Shown here piece by piece: positions 1 through 11,755 of a stretch of 64,000 nucleotides of DNA. The notes beneath the pieces were generated by a model that searched no databases, had not been told where the DNA came from, and saw only the letters and a program-made list of their open reading frames with translations. This stretch comes from Bigelowiella natans CCMP2755 (taxonomy: Eukaryota; Cercozoa; Chlorarachniophyceae). A program made the translations under genes and the position numbers. Position 1 is the first letter of the stretch. Every line of letters starts with the position of its first letter. The stretch lies in contig ADNK01002544.1 of NCBI GenBank assembly GCA_000320545.1, forward strand, positions 62,001 to 126,000, given 5' to 3'.

Positions 1-1
1 T

Positions 2-2239
2 GTTGCCAAATGGAAACATATCTACAAACCACACCCGTCAGACAAGAAAAATCGAACCTTTCACGCTGAAACTGAGGCCTGGAGAAATACCTTCAGGAAA
101 AATGAAGACAAAAAGATCCACAGTGTTAATTCACACAACAGAGATTTTTCCATGCATGAACTAAGAAACGTGATCAACAAAGCATCACCGTACAAGTCTC
201 CTGGCGATGATGGTGTTCACCTAAACATGTTGAAAAAAAGCAAGAAACTCCATCAACTGTGGTTAGCTACATTCAACACGTCATGTAGATGGGGTACCCG
301 AGATGGCTCACGCAAGGCGGCCATTTTTTGTCTCATCCCTAAGGCCAACAAAGAACTTGACACCCCTCTCAACGGGAGAACGATTTCTCTCCTACAAATA
401 GCTTCAAAAATGGAAGACAAACTAATAGAACAACGGCTCCGCGAAGCTATACCCCCCAAAAACATCAGCACACATCAGCATGCATTCATGAAAAATCGAT
501 CCTGCGAAACTGCACTCACAAAGATGACGCAGTCAATCGAGGATGGAGTGTGTGACAAAAAGCTTGCAGCCATCCTGTTGTTTACAGATGCCTCTAAAGC
601 TCATCCAAAAGCCTGGCATTCCGGCATGATGCGCAAGTTACATGACAAACACGGAACACGAGGCTCGCTATTGCTGTGGATCGACGACTGGCTCAGAGAT
701 CGTACCGCCAGATTCAGATTTGGCAATGCTCTCTCTGAGCACATGAACCTTGGGAGCGGCGTCCCCGAAGGATCATCTCTCAGCTGTTTCCTGTTCACAA
801 CCCATTGCGACATTTACGAACATGTTGCCAACACAGATTTCCAAATGTGCTGTGACGACGTTGCCCCCCACAAATTGTTTTCGCCAAACCGATGGGGGAA
901 AATGCAAGATGATGTCCAGGCCGACCTAAACCAAATGACGGACTGGTGCATGAAATGGCGGATGCGATTCAATGGGGACAAGAGCGGGTGCCTTGCAATT
1001 GACAAAAGAAACAAAGCCCACCGACACCAAACCTCCTGGAACATCTCTCTCAATCTCCAAGGAAAAATGAAAAGAGTCGACAGCGGCAGATGTCTCGGAC
1101 TGATCTTCGACAACAAATTGACCTTTGAAAAACATGCTCTTGCTTCTCACCTGAGATTGCAAAAGAAGCGAAGGTTTTTGTCAAGGTTGTGTTGTTCCAG
1201 ACACCTTGCACCGCTAAACGTCAGACTGAAATTTTGCAAATCATGGTTCCTTGCATCCAGCAGATGCGCTGCTCCAATGTGGAGATCACGAAGAAACACA
1301 CGAATGAAACAGATGGATTCCATGGAATCCCAAACCCTGAAACGCACATTGGGATCACCTGGATCCATCTCCAACGACGTCCCCCACGTCCTCACTGGCA
1401 CGTTGCCACCCCGATGTCAAACTGAAGTGCAGTGTGCTGAATCATGGTTGCGCACCAACGCATGGATCGACACAGGCAGCGGTCCTCAAATCCATGAGGG
1501 AACAAATGATTGGAGCAGTTGTGGCTTCATCATTGAAAATCGAAAAATGTTGGATGGCACATCGTGGATTGATGTGGCCACACACACGTGGAACAAAGCA
1601 TCCTTGTTTCGACGGCTCAAATCGATCACTGACGACTTGTTAGGTGACGAATTGCCCACCGTTTTGGCGACAACAGAGGCGCTGAAAAAAGAACTGAAAA
1701 AACATCACAAGGTGATGAAATCTTGTGCTTTCAACGAATTCGAAGAGGAATGGTCCAATGATTCATTGCGCGCTGTGCATCTCAAGAATCTTGGTTTCCT
1801 CCCGTCATCTTCGATCACCGGCATCAAACTGAAACTTCCAAGTGTTGCTACATCGTGGATGCGCGCCATCTGTGGTGTCGGCAATCTTGGCAAATTCATG
1901 CTGTCACGTGGACAATGCACAGAGGAAGATGCCACGTGCGATGCATGTGGCATCCTGAAGGACATGGATCATCTCCTGCAATGTCCAATGCATGGTCGAG
2001 AACAAATCAGATTGCGCAATCAAATGCGCGCGATCATGAATCGCAACGACGACACGAACCGGTTGACAAAGGCTGAAATTGAATCCAGAACTGCTGCGCG
2101 CAGTGCGCGGCAACATCGGTCGCATGAGGACGCTTTCAAATGCATGAAACACATTGTGGCAGAAACCAACAGATGCAACATCAGCGCTGTAGCCGCTGCA
2201 TTGCACAGCTACATCAGGATGACCATTGAAAAAATTTGA
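2..2239 (+). CDS. Non-LTR retrotransposon reverse transcriptase ORF, open at the left edge, probably inactive
   Basis: The frame is open from base 2, so the protein continues off the window; the first internal Met is at 152 and the stop at 2237-2239. Numbered from that Met, the order fits a LINE-type reverse transcriptase: fingers motif KSPGDDG (about 16), IPK followed by ISLL (60-82), palm motif A with the catalytic Asp in FTDASKAH (D146), VPEGSSLS (about 208), palm motif C reading CCDD (233-236), LGLIFDNKL (about 314) and a C-terminal C-x2-C...H-x4-C knuckle. Motif C is normally YADD, so the active-site Tyr is Cys, and motif A has HP where FD is usual. Only three Tyr occur in 695 residues. 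All motifs lie in one frame without indels, so damage is by substitution. TpA is rare after about 840. Family membership is confident; loss of activity is inferred. Confidence 0.85.
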   Translation, partial: VAKWKHIYKPHPSDKKNRTFHAETEAWRNTFRKNEDKKIHSVNSHNRDFSMHELRNVINKASPYKSPGDDGVHLNMLKKSKKLHQLWLATFNTSCRWGTRDGSRKAAIFCLIPKANKELDTPLNGRTISLLQIASKMEDKLIEQRLREAIPPKNISTHQHAFMKNRSCETALTKMTQSIEDGVCDKKLAAILLFTDASKAHPKAWHSGMMRKLHDKHGTRGSLLLWIDDWLRDRTARFRFGNALSEHMNLGSGVPEGSSLSCFLFTTHCDIYEHVANTDFQMCCDDVAPHKLFSPNRWGKMQDDVQADLNQMTDWCMKWRMRFNGDKSGCLAIDKRNKAHRHQTSWNISLNLQGKMKRVDSGRCLGLIFDNKLTFEKHALASHLRLQKKRRFLSRLCCSRHLAPLNVRLKFCKSWFLASSRCAAPMWRSRRNTRMKQMDSMESQTLKRTLGSPGSISNDVPHVLTGTLPPRCQTEVQCAESWLRTNAWIDTGSGPQIHEGTNDWSSCGFIIENRKMLDGTSWIDVATHTWNKASLFRRLKSITDDLLGDELPTVLATTEALKKELKKHHKVMKSCAFNEFEEEWSNDSLRAVHLKNLGFLPSSSITGIKLKLPSVATSWMRAICGVGNLGKFMLSRGQCTEEDATCDACGILKDMDHLLQCPMHGREQIRLRNQMRAIMNRNDDTNRLTKAEIESRTAARSARQHRSHEDAFKCMKHIVAETNRCNISAVAAALHSYIRMTIEKI

Positions 2240-2755
2240 TTCTTCATCACATCCGTCTCATGTGCATGATCGATGTCTAGATGAGCACATCACAATGCAC
2301 ATCTAGACATATGAAGGTTCAGATGCATATTCAAGGCTCATTTATGGATCAAATTTGCATTTGCGACCGCCAACAGCTACGCTGTTGCAATGAAAACACA
2401 TCGCGGTAAAAATTGCCGTAGTCATTGGCCGCATTACTCATGTGGCCATTCTTCACACACCTAGACACACACACACACACACTCTTGCATCTAGCAAAGA
2501 TGATGTACTCATGAGTAATCCAACATTGTTGTGCAGATGATGCAGGCACAGTCCAACAATGAATAAGTATATACTACTACTACAACATTGCATTTGCATG
2601 CATGCATGGGGCCTATTATCCGAGTCCAGGTGGCAAGGACGAATTGTCGTTATCTATCGAGTCATATCAACAACAATCACATCATTAGATTTGATTTGCA
2701 AATGTGTGTTTATATGATGGCCACGCCATAAACATAGTCATTCACATGAACTTAC
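2240..2755. other. Intergenic stretch after the retrotransposon ORF
   Basis: The first 100 bases carry short inverted copies of ATCTAGAC-like sequence (2272-2310) just past the stop, possibly the element's 3' region. The rest is AT-rich with short CA and TAC runs. Later exons of the minus-strand gene to the right may lie here but I could not place them. Confidence 0.4.
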
Positions 2756-5511
2756 CTCCGTTATCATCATTATTCGTTGAGGTCTCATCCTCATCGATGT
2801 CGGTAGTAGTAGTCGGTGTAGCGCCAACAAGACTCTTTGGCATGGGCTTGAGAGTAGGCTCAATCATCATATTAGGGAGAGGAGGCGCGAGGTTAGGTTG
2901 GTGCTGCTGATGTTGCTGTTGTTCTAATGGTTTCGCTGCTGCTGCTGCTGCTTTAATCGTCTCCAACAGGTCCATTTGATCCATGGAGGGGAACTAATGG
3001 GTAATGAGGCAGTTTTAGGAAAGTGACAGTGATAAAAGTTTTGGCGTCATTGTTGTTATCATCATCATCATCATCATTATCACCTCATCCTTCAATTCGT
3101 CAGGAACTGCACGCAATGGTTGTTCGATTGAGGGGGTTGCTCCAGAACCTGTATATATTTTGATGATATATATTGGCATTTGCCCTTATAATCATTTGTT
3201 CATCAATGCGATGTGATGTGATCCTATTGTCATCTTCCCTTAATTATTTGTCCATCAATGTGATGTAAATGTGATCCTACCGAATCATTAAAAATACCTG
3301 CTGCTGCTGCTGCTGCATTATTCTGTGAGTAGTAATTCGCAGATGTTTTGGCGAGAAGGACGGAGATATCCAGCCCAGCTTGTGAAGGTGCTGGTAATGC
3401 TAGCCTACTATTGCTACTCGTAGCCTATTATTAAAGAAAAAGAAGAAGAAGAAGAAGAAGAAGAAGAAGAAGAAGAACGTATCAAAATGGTATTGTTGTG
3501 GTTGTAAGTAGAAGTATTAGTCTACCATGGAGGGGAAGTCATCTCCCAAATCAGGAAGCTGCTCATCGTTTTGTGGCATGGTTTCGGCTTGTTCGTACGT
3601 CTCCGTGGAATAGGCTGGGGGAAAAAGCATTTGTACGTTAGCAAATACAATACAATACAATGCAATACGGCTTACGATGAGTCTTTTGTTTGTTTATCAA
3701 AGGTTGTGCGTCTACTACTACCCCCCCCAACATAGCACTACATTGCTGTTATAGTAAATAGGGAGCAGCTATAACAATGAAGTACCCTACTACTGCTTAC
3801 TAGGCATATGTACTTTCTATTACTACTACTACTACTACTGCCTACGACCGGTACTCAACTGCAACAATAACAACAACAACAACAACAACTACTACTACTA
3901 GTAGTAGTAGTAAGTAGTAGAGTTTTAGTAGTAATAGTAGTAGTAGTAGTATACCAGGCCTCCGAACAGGTGGGATAAAGCCTCCAGGGTCCTCATCCTC
4001 TCCCTCCTCTTCCAAATTCGATAACTTAAGTCCTCCTTCTTCTGGGCGCCTTGGGAAGTAGTTGTACACATACATATAGCCCTCCTTCATCATCGACTCT
4101 TCTCTATCAGTATATGATTTGTTGACTTTGTCTCCAACCGTCCTTTCCAAGTGTGAAGTCACCGTTCGTGCCGCATATTGCAGGTCAAACTCTGACATAA
4201 TTTCTCTCAATTCTCGTTTTCGGTCCTTCATTTCTCCAAGGTACTCGATACTTCCCACATCTTCCTTCGCCTGGGGAGAGAATTGATGGGTGAGCCCGTC
4301 TTTGGATTTGGGCAGCTTGAGAGGATTCTTAATCTTGTTTTTCTCAGCCTCGATTCGTTTGGCCACTTGGTACGGATCTTCTTCCTCAACCGCATTTGGA
4401 GGTCTATGGGACATGCTCCGGGATCGATCTTCATCACGTGTCCTTAGATTTTCCAGTTGCAAATACTCCATTCTGAGCATGTTTTTGGCTATTGCCTGCT
4501 CCCTTTCTTGGAATGTCATCGGCTTTTCCTTCCTCATCTCGTATTCTGTATTCCACGCCATTACCTGGTCATACCCGTCCTCAAGCAGTATGTTATCTGG
4601 GTTGACCAGCATTTTCTCGAGATTTGCTAGTTCTACCCGCATGCTTTTCTCTTTATCAGGCTGTGTAAATATCTGCTTTGCAGCACCGATAAAGATGGAT
4701 TTAAGATGAGAGAATGGTTCCTTGTGGTTGGAGAGGAGTGCCCCCATGATCAGCTCCCCTGCACGGAAGGTAGAAGGCTCTAGACCTTGAAATGCTCCCA
4801 ACTCATCCTCTAAAGGAATATGCAAGAATTGCGACCCTCTTTGAACGGTGAATTTCATTCTATTGTGAGAATCAAAATCAATCACTATCTCTCCATCATC
4901 AAGATCTTCCTGATTTCTTATAGCTTCATCAATGCTCTCCATAAACCGTTCGAATCGGTACAGCTCAGAGGCTCCTTCTTTCTTGGTGCTGCTGCTGCTA
5001 CTACTACTACTACTACTACTACACTGTGCCTTCATCGCTTCAAAGACTCCTCGCCATCTCTTCACACCATGTGATGCGCCGAAACGAATGACAAGTCTCT
5101 TGGAGAAACGTCCTGCAAGCAATGCTTGTCCATATGCCTCATCTTGCCGTGAAAATGCAGTGGTGATTCTTGGGGGGAGGGGGTTGAGTCTATCAGGCCA
5201 TCCTTGGAAATACCATTCGACTGCCCGCTTGGCTATGTTTAATACCCGACTACTTGACGACGATGACGATGAAGAAGAAGATATTGGTTGTTCTCCTGGT
5301 ACTAAATATGCTTCATCGTCCAAGGGAATCATAGCAGCTCCGTGATCTCCAAACCATTCTCTAGCACCTTTGTTTGCCAACACACACACACACACACACG
5401 CACACGCACACAAATGATCTAAAAGGGGGGATATGCTGCTGCTGCTGCTGCTGCTTTTGTTGTTGCACGACTAGTAGTTGATGATGTGTGCTGATGCTGA
5501 ATCAATCAGTG

Positions 5512-5549
<38 letters not shown>

Positions 5550-5716
5550 TATACACAACACGCCTCACGTAAACAGGTAGTACCTTTTGCATCCACATAC
5601 AGGGCTACATGGTCATAGGCCTTCTGCGTCTTGTTGTTCTTAACACCTCCCTGCCTCTTAATGGAAGCTATTGTGATAATGATGATGATGGTGAGGATTA
5701 TCTGTTGTGTTGGTGA

Positions 5717-5751
<35 letters not shown>

Positions 5752-5816
5752 ATGACGATGATGATGGTAATCAAACTTCGTCGTATAAAGAAACCAAAAA
5801 TAAGATAGAAACATAC

Positions 5817-5856
<40 letters not shown>

Positions 5857-6798
5857 AATACTGCATGTATGCATGTCATTGTGTGCATGTAGGTAGCAAC
5901 AACTGACTGCGTAGCATCATTAGAAAACAAAATCATTCGTTTGCTAGTGTGCATTTATGTATACTATGCTTTTGGCTGTCGTTTTATTCGTTGTATTGCT
6001 GCTCGATACCCTCCTCACCCTCCTCCTCCTCCTCCTCCTCCTCCTCATCATCATCGTAATCATCATCTTCATCACAATTTGTTGTTCTACGTGTTGCTAT
6101 TACATCTACCTGCTGATGGCAAGTTGACTGCAGTCATTGCTAAGAGAGTACCGGGCGTTTCGTCTTCGAGGAGAGGTTTCCCCCCCCTCCACGTAAACTT
6201 GGAAGCTACCGTCAAGTTCGTGGTGTAGTCCCACATGTACCCCGTGAAAGGCTCCTGAAGATAGAAGAAGATGGTGATGGTGATGTTGGGAGATGATGGG
6301 GCACATTAAGAACGTCATCAATGAATCAACACTGCTGTCTTCTCCGTACTCCTTCTTCGGTAGGAATAACAAACAAACACTAGAACAAACAAATCACATG
6401 TGGTTTCTTCTAATTAGACGTCGCCGCCGTTGTCTAAATGCAAGGTGATGACTATCATCACTATGTATTATCATCGGCTACGATGATGGCCCCAGGCCCC
6501 CTCCTCCCTCCCCATTCAGTAAATAATACGCTCTTATTCATTCCTTCCTAAAATGAATATTAGCTACTACAACTACTACTGCTACTACCTGACAACTGAA
6601 GTTTGTTGCAAGCATCTTCCTGAGCTCTTGCACTTGTTGAGCTGTGTCGAGTCCTCTTGGGAATCGTTCGAATGCCATTCCTAGCTTCCATCCCTGCGTG
6701 TAACTGACTTGCTTTAGGTCCCATGGATCATAGTAGTCGGAGATTGCCCCTTTGCGTATCATGTCCCGGTGAAGAACGTAGCCTGTTGTAAGTTAAGT

Positions 6799-6835
<37 letters not shown>

Positions 6836-7648
6836 ATATATCTATATAAGAAGAAGAAGAAGAACCTGTTTCCTTATTGCGGCCTCGATATCTGAACTTT
6901 TGAGGTGGTTTTTGCCTATCTTCAATCACCAGCTTTGAAGCCCCCTTTTGCTTCTTAGCTGCATTTGCTTCGGCCTTCTTTTTCTGAGTAGTAAGATGGT
7001 GGTGGTGAGAGGCAACGATGGTAGTTATTGCAAAGTGATGATCCATGCGAGCTCTGCACTCTAATGTCGGCATCTATTCCCAGCAGCAAGCAGCATGTTC
7101 GCCATCAGCATTATCGACATATACAGCAGCATACGTACTCGTAACAACATCACTAGGTTACTACTATCAGTATTGATGAAACATCATCTATAGGTCAATA
7201 GTCGCCATCATCATCAAGAACACTACTACTACTACTACTACTACTATCAGTATTGATAATACCAGAGCTTCCGCCTTCTTCATATCATCCTCGGCTTTTT
7301 GCTGTTTCCATTGTTCCACGTCCTCAGGGGACATGGAAGGATGATATCCTTCTAAAATACGATAAGTATCTTCCTTGCTGATGCTAGTTCCATCCTCGTC
7401 ATCTTCTTCCTCTTCCTCCTCCTCCTCTTCGGCCTTCTTCTTTAAATCATCGTATCTGAGCCAAGGATCCACCTTGTGTGCAGGGCCTATATCTCTCCCA
7501 CGATTCTTGTAATTTGCTGCACAGAATAACCAACAAATATAGGGAATGAATACACAAAATACGAACAACAAAGAGTTTCTAGTTCCTGTTTCTTGACCGT
7601 TTCCCCCTCCCCCTTCCTCTCTCAATGCAAAAATACATATGTGATATT

Positions 7649-7691
<43 letters not shown>

Positions 7692-7872
7692 ATATTTAGA
7701 GACGAAGGGGGAGGGGGGAGCAGGAGATTACATGCAGTACTGATTTGAGTGACATTAATAATACCGTAAACTTGTAGCAGCGGCAACCGGTTGCTGATCC
7801 TAAGACGAGGAGGAGGAGGAGGCACTACTGCTTTGCGGTTTCTTATTCTTCTTCTTCCAGCATCAACTCCTC
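2756..7872 (-). CDS. Uncharacterised large protein, at least nine exons, acidic and Ser/Gln-rich tracts
   Basis: I do not recognise the family. Exons with compatible phases on the minus strand: 7872-7765, 7516-7263, 6983-6866, 6782-6589, 6254-6110, 5646-5584, 5367-3955, 3614-3526 and 2993-2756. Together they give roughly 870 residues; neither end is fixed. More 5' coding may lie near 8.14 kb. If 3614-3526 is terminal, the stop is TAA at 3517-3519; otherwise splicing continues through a good GTAAGT donor at 2755. The protein begins basic and proline-rich, has a long Glu run (about 7395-7435), a conserved-looking globular middle (for example YTQGWKLGMAFERFP and EPFTGYMWDYTTNL), then the 470-codon exon with helical charged sequence. 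Two poly-Ser tracts in that exon (near 5240-5275 and 4993-5022) come from in-frame trinucleotide microsatellites. Consistent exon phases make a real gene likely. The function is unknown. Confidence 0.6.
3435..3478. repeat. (GAA)n microsatellite
   Basis: About fourteen GAA units, in an intron or 3' flank of the minus-strand gene. Confidence 0.95.
5511..5546. repeat. (AC)n microsatellite
   Basis: Uninterrupted AC run inside an intron of the 2.7-7.9 kb gene. Confidence 0.95.
5820..5854. repeat. (AG)n microsatellite
   Basis: Uninterrupted AG run, intronic in the same gene, close to an (AGT)n run at 5717-5747. Confidence 0.95.
6802..6833. repeat. (TA)n microsatellite
   Basis: Sixteen TA units in an intron. 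It shows that TpA-rich DNA persists next to normal genes in this genome. Confidence 0.95.
7655..7688. repeat. (TA)n microsatellite
   Basis: About seventeen TA units in the intron between exons 7872-7765 and 7516-7263. Confidence 0.95.
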
Positions 7873-9308
7873 CTAACCGATAGAAGGAGGAAGAGAAAAA
7901 TAATGATGATTACAATGGCGACGACGATGGTGACGATGATGGAAATAATAGGAATTCTCTCTCTTAGGCGTTGGAAGATGAAATGTTGTTCCGATTGATG
8001 GCTTCAATAATTTAATGACTTGAGAGCGGATCAAATTTAGACATCGAAAAACAATGTCAAATCGGGATAAAGAGGTCGGTGATTGATCATTACAAACCTT
8101 GATTTAAAGGAATTTTAGCTGCTGAAGTAACTCCTCTACTACATCGGGAAGATAGCCGTGGTGATATTGATAGTTGTAACGTTGAGCTGATAGCAGAATC
8201 GAAGTATAATGCAATGGCCGGAAAGTAGACAAAAGCAAAGTATTAGAGTCCATTTTCATTTCTCTCTTCTTTTCTGTTGTATGAGTTATATAACATCTGC
8301 AAGCAACCTTCTTGACCCCCTCCCTTCGAGGAGGAGGAAACTCGCAAGACCCAGAACACACAACCCCATCTGAATTGTAACATTACAAGGAAACAATCAA
8401 CATATCCGCATATTTGTTTCATCATATAAATAATGCAATGAATTTAATTCATTAAACTCTGAGAGAAAACACAAAAAGTAATTTCCAACGGCATCATAGG
8501 TACGATGTGGAAGTAGAAATAAAAAATAACAAGATGATAATAATACGGCAAAAAAACCTAAACAATGATACCATTTTATTTCCTATCGCAATGTTTAGAC
8601 TATAATAACTATACCATGCTTCGCCACATCATTGTCATTGAACTTATGCTGCCTAACAGGCAGAAGAAGGGCAACTACAATTCCTCCGCCGCTAAGTGAA
8701 CGACCCGTTTAAGTTTTACTTGGCCAACTTGTCTGGACATGATGATGACACATTAAAAAAACACAACAGCACGATTTTGAATAAGAAATGAGTACTTGAC
8801 TAGGAACATATATTCATAACTGGTCTTATATTCTCTATGTGTAAAATTTGGTATGCTTCTCCGTGAAGTGGGGTACTAGCTATACTGCGCCAACTTCCTC
8901 TTCCATCACCATAGAATCATTATACAAAAACACATCAGTATTTTCTTTACATTGATCTTAGGTATTCCTCACGATTATTAAAAGTATCTTAAATTTTGAG
9001 GTGTGTGCAAAAGAGTTCAGCCCCATCCCTCTCTCCAGGCACCCCCCATACCCAGAGGTTCTTCAACGTATTCTGAAAGAATTATTTTGCATAAATATCC
9101 AAATCGCCTTACATTCTCTGAGTGCGTCATCGTCAGTAAAATCTTTCGTCCTGGTGCTGCGATATATTACGTACACATGTCGAAGAAAAGATCTGAGAGT
9201 CTAGACGTAGAAATTCGCTTAATGTATTCGTTAATAGCGACAAGTCTAACTTCATGTCGCTAATAGACCAAGAACGGGAATTTCCACAAAAAAATTGGCT
9301 AGATGCAG
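7873..9308. other. Mostly non-coding; possible 5' exon of the neighbouring gene near 8.10-8.14 kb
   Basis: A short minus-strand segment at about 8140-8096 reads GVTSAAKIPLNQ before a GT and could be an upstream exon of the 2.7-7.9 kb gene. From 8,450 to 9,300 I see AT-rich sequence with no convincing coding signal. Confidence 0.35.
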
Positions 9309-9316
9309 AAAAAAAA
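9309..9316 (-). terminator. Pol III T-run terminator of tRNA-Arg
   Basis: Eight consecutive T on the minus strand, five bases past the tRNA 3' end. Confidence 0.8.
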
Positions 9317-9321
9317 TGTTG

Positions 9322-9394
9322 AACACCTGCCGGGAGTCGAACCCGGAATCTCCTGCTCCGTAGGCAGGCGCCTTATCCATTGGGCCACAGGCGC
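9322..9394 (-). tRNA. tRNA-Arg (anticodon ACG)
   Basis: The minus strand folds into a 73-nt cloverleaf: acceptor GCGCCTG pairing with CAGGTGT (two G-T pairs), D arm with GGATAAGGC, anticodon stem CCTGC/GCAGG around the loop CTACGGA (anticodon ACG), and T arm CCGGG-TTCGACT-CCCGG. There is no intron and CCA is not encoded, as usual for eukaryotes. A run of eight T follows on the coding strand, a good Pol III terminator. Confidence 0.95.
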
Positions 9395-9610
9395 ATTTGA
9401 GATGCTGCACATTTCAGCAACGTAAGTTAACTTATATAAGATTTTAGTATTGTTTTCAACCAAAATCATGCAATGATTTCTTATTCAACTGTATCCTGAT
9501 AAAAAATGAGGTAATTTTAGACGCTGCGTCATGAATTAAGAACTCAAATCCGCACCAAACGGCAATAAACAGGCAGCCCCAAGTCGGCTCGCCTCAACTT
9601 CTGTATCACC

Positions 9611-10513
9611 ATGTCGTTCAAGTCATCCATCGTTCTTGCCGCCCTTGGACTTTTCCTCGCCAATGCCTGCATTGCTCCTGATTGGTAGGGAATTTTGAGA
9701 AAAAGAGGTTTTCGCATGTGGGTGCAGCTGACTGGCCGTGTTTGATGAATCTTGTGTGTGCGTGCGTGATGTATGTTTTGCATTCGACAGCAACAACAAG
9801 GACTTTGGAAGCTGTGGCAATGCTTGCTGTAAACTCAGTTTTGAGGTTGCCGCAGCTGATGACAAGATTGCAAGCGTTTTTAATGAGACTTTGGCAGGTG
9901 GAGGACCAGGTAGAACAATAATTCATCATGTCTTTCCACCGGGAGGTTGTACATTGCTTTTATTGGTCAGATTCTCGGTTCTTCGAAAGTACTCTTGCAG
10001 AGGGTGTTCGAAATGTTGCTGATCTCCGCCCTTATGGAGTTGGCGTAAGTTTTATCGGACAAACCATTCACACGACCGCAAAGGTAGCTTTTGTGGCAAT
10101 TATCGTACGCAACGCAGTAATGTTTTGATAGTGGAAACACATTCCTCTCTGTACGCGCTATTCGCGGAAACAGCAGTTTGCTTAATAAATGTAATCGATG
10201 GTATGCCTCTCGTTTAAATCAGAGGATATACAATGACACGATCAACTTCACGATATTCAAGAAGAACGAAAGTGCAGCTACGGTAAATGTATTCAGTATC
10301 AGTCAGATCGGAGGAGCATATGGCGATGACGGACAGGTTCTTCTAAGCCCATATTTTACATGTATGAATTTATTTTCACACTTTGTATTGTTTTTCCAGA
10401 ACTTCAAAAATATTGCTGTTCTGATGAAAGATGTTTATGCGAAGCTGAATCTTGAATTTTCATACACTCACGCTGATTCTTCATGCCCAGAGCCTGCAAC
10501 GGTAACCATGTGA
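9611..10513 (+). CDS. Small secreted cysteine-containing protein, five exons
   Basis: Exons 9611-9684, 9791-9909, 10001-10083, 10223-10336 and 10400-10513 join in frame to about 167 residues ending in TGA. All introns are GT-AG and 60-140 bases long. The N-terminus MSFKSSIVLAALGLFLANA is a textbook signal peptide with cleavage expected just before or at the first Cys. The mature part opens with a Cys cluster (C..C...C...CC pattern in CNNKDFGSCGNACCK). The body looks like a small beta-rich domain (FSISQIGGAYGDDG, NLEFSYTHADSSC). I recognise no family. Exon 3 has a strong internal alternative donor (GTAAGT at 10044), which would remove 13 residues without shifting the frame. It probably acts outside the cell or on the cell surface; that is inferred only from the signal peptide. 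Confidence 0.75.
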
Positions 10514-11755
10514 TTAATCATTTTGGGCACATTCACTTGCCAAGATGATGCACAGTAAGAGGGTCCAGCTTTGGTTGGAACGAAATTGCTGCGGCTACCG
10601 TCGTAATTTATTTCAAGTCATTTATTTTAGCGTAGCGTGAAAACGAATGGCAACATCTAACAACATTACAGTTTGTTTGCATGTGACTTTCATTTCGAAT
10701 CATGATATATATATATAATGACATCATCTGGCAATGGACAACAATGTGGCAGCATGCCTCGCATGTAAGATACAACGTGAGCGATATCTAGATATTACTG
10801 TGTTAGTTTACTAGTTGACAGCATGCACGTGTGATGGTGTGCTACGTGCTGCTGTGTAGCGGTTGAAACACGATCTAGCGATAAACATTATAACATACAG
10901 GATCGATCGATCATGTCGCACCCATCATTTTTGCTGTCTTGCTTGTGTTGCTGGTAGAGACCTGACTTGCTAGCTTGGCTCGTTCACTGTGACTAGCTAG
11001 CTCTAGAGCTAGATGAGATGTATGTCAATATATGCTTTACTGTGCTTACTATGTAAGCTAGCAAGTCAGTCTATGCTAGAGCTCCTTTGAACACTGCGCA
11101 GCATATCCCAGCTATAGTGTCGCTTCCATCCGCAGCTACACCTCTAGATGTACGCAGCAGCAAACAAGAGCACCAATACAATCTTTATTGCCTGCCCACT
11201 CGTTTTGTGCCAGCAGTGTCTATGATAGCATATGAGCGCAGGTGGCGTAAGCGATGCCAAATAAATAATGATCCATGCCATCGTATGCAATAATGCATGC
11301 TAGCATGAGCACGATGATTATAGATGACGCGCATCTCTCATCACTCTATGCTGCGAAATCATATAGGAGCAAACAATGCGCATGCATGTCGGTACATCTA
11401 GAGGATCTATAGATCGATGTAAACGTGTGTATTGTCATGTAGATAGTTGCGAGTCGTCGGAGAATAACATGTACATCGCTAGATCGTCTAGTGGTGGATG
11501 TGCCCCATGCAACATTCATGAATCGCCAAATGTTGTTGACGCTGGATAACCTCTTCTTTATTCGATTACTAATCCGCATGAATATAGAATACTGCATGGG
11601 TGGGTAACGTGATTTGTACTCACACAATAACATAATACGTTAATCTACAAATACAAAAAATCAAGAACGTTTTTATAAGTTAAACTACTAATACGAAAAG
11701 AGGACAGCAGTTTCATCTCTGATAGCGAATAATGATTTGATGATGGCTGCTGCGA
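10514..11755. other. Intergenic, rich in CTAG and TCTAGA motifs
   Basis: No convincing exons. From about 10,780 to 11,520 there are many CTAG tetramers, often as GCTAGC or TCTAGA, unlike the flanking genes. TpA is not otherwise depleted. It may be degraded repeat DNA related to the islands at 13.5 and 20.4 kb. Confidence 0.4.

Noticed and set aside
1-2239. Telomerase or group II intron reverse transcriptase
   Set aside because: Motif spacing and the C-terminal CCHC-like knuckle fit non-LTR retrotransposons; no intron maturase or telomerase motifs seen.
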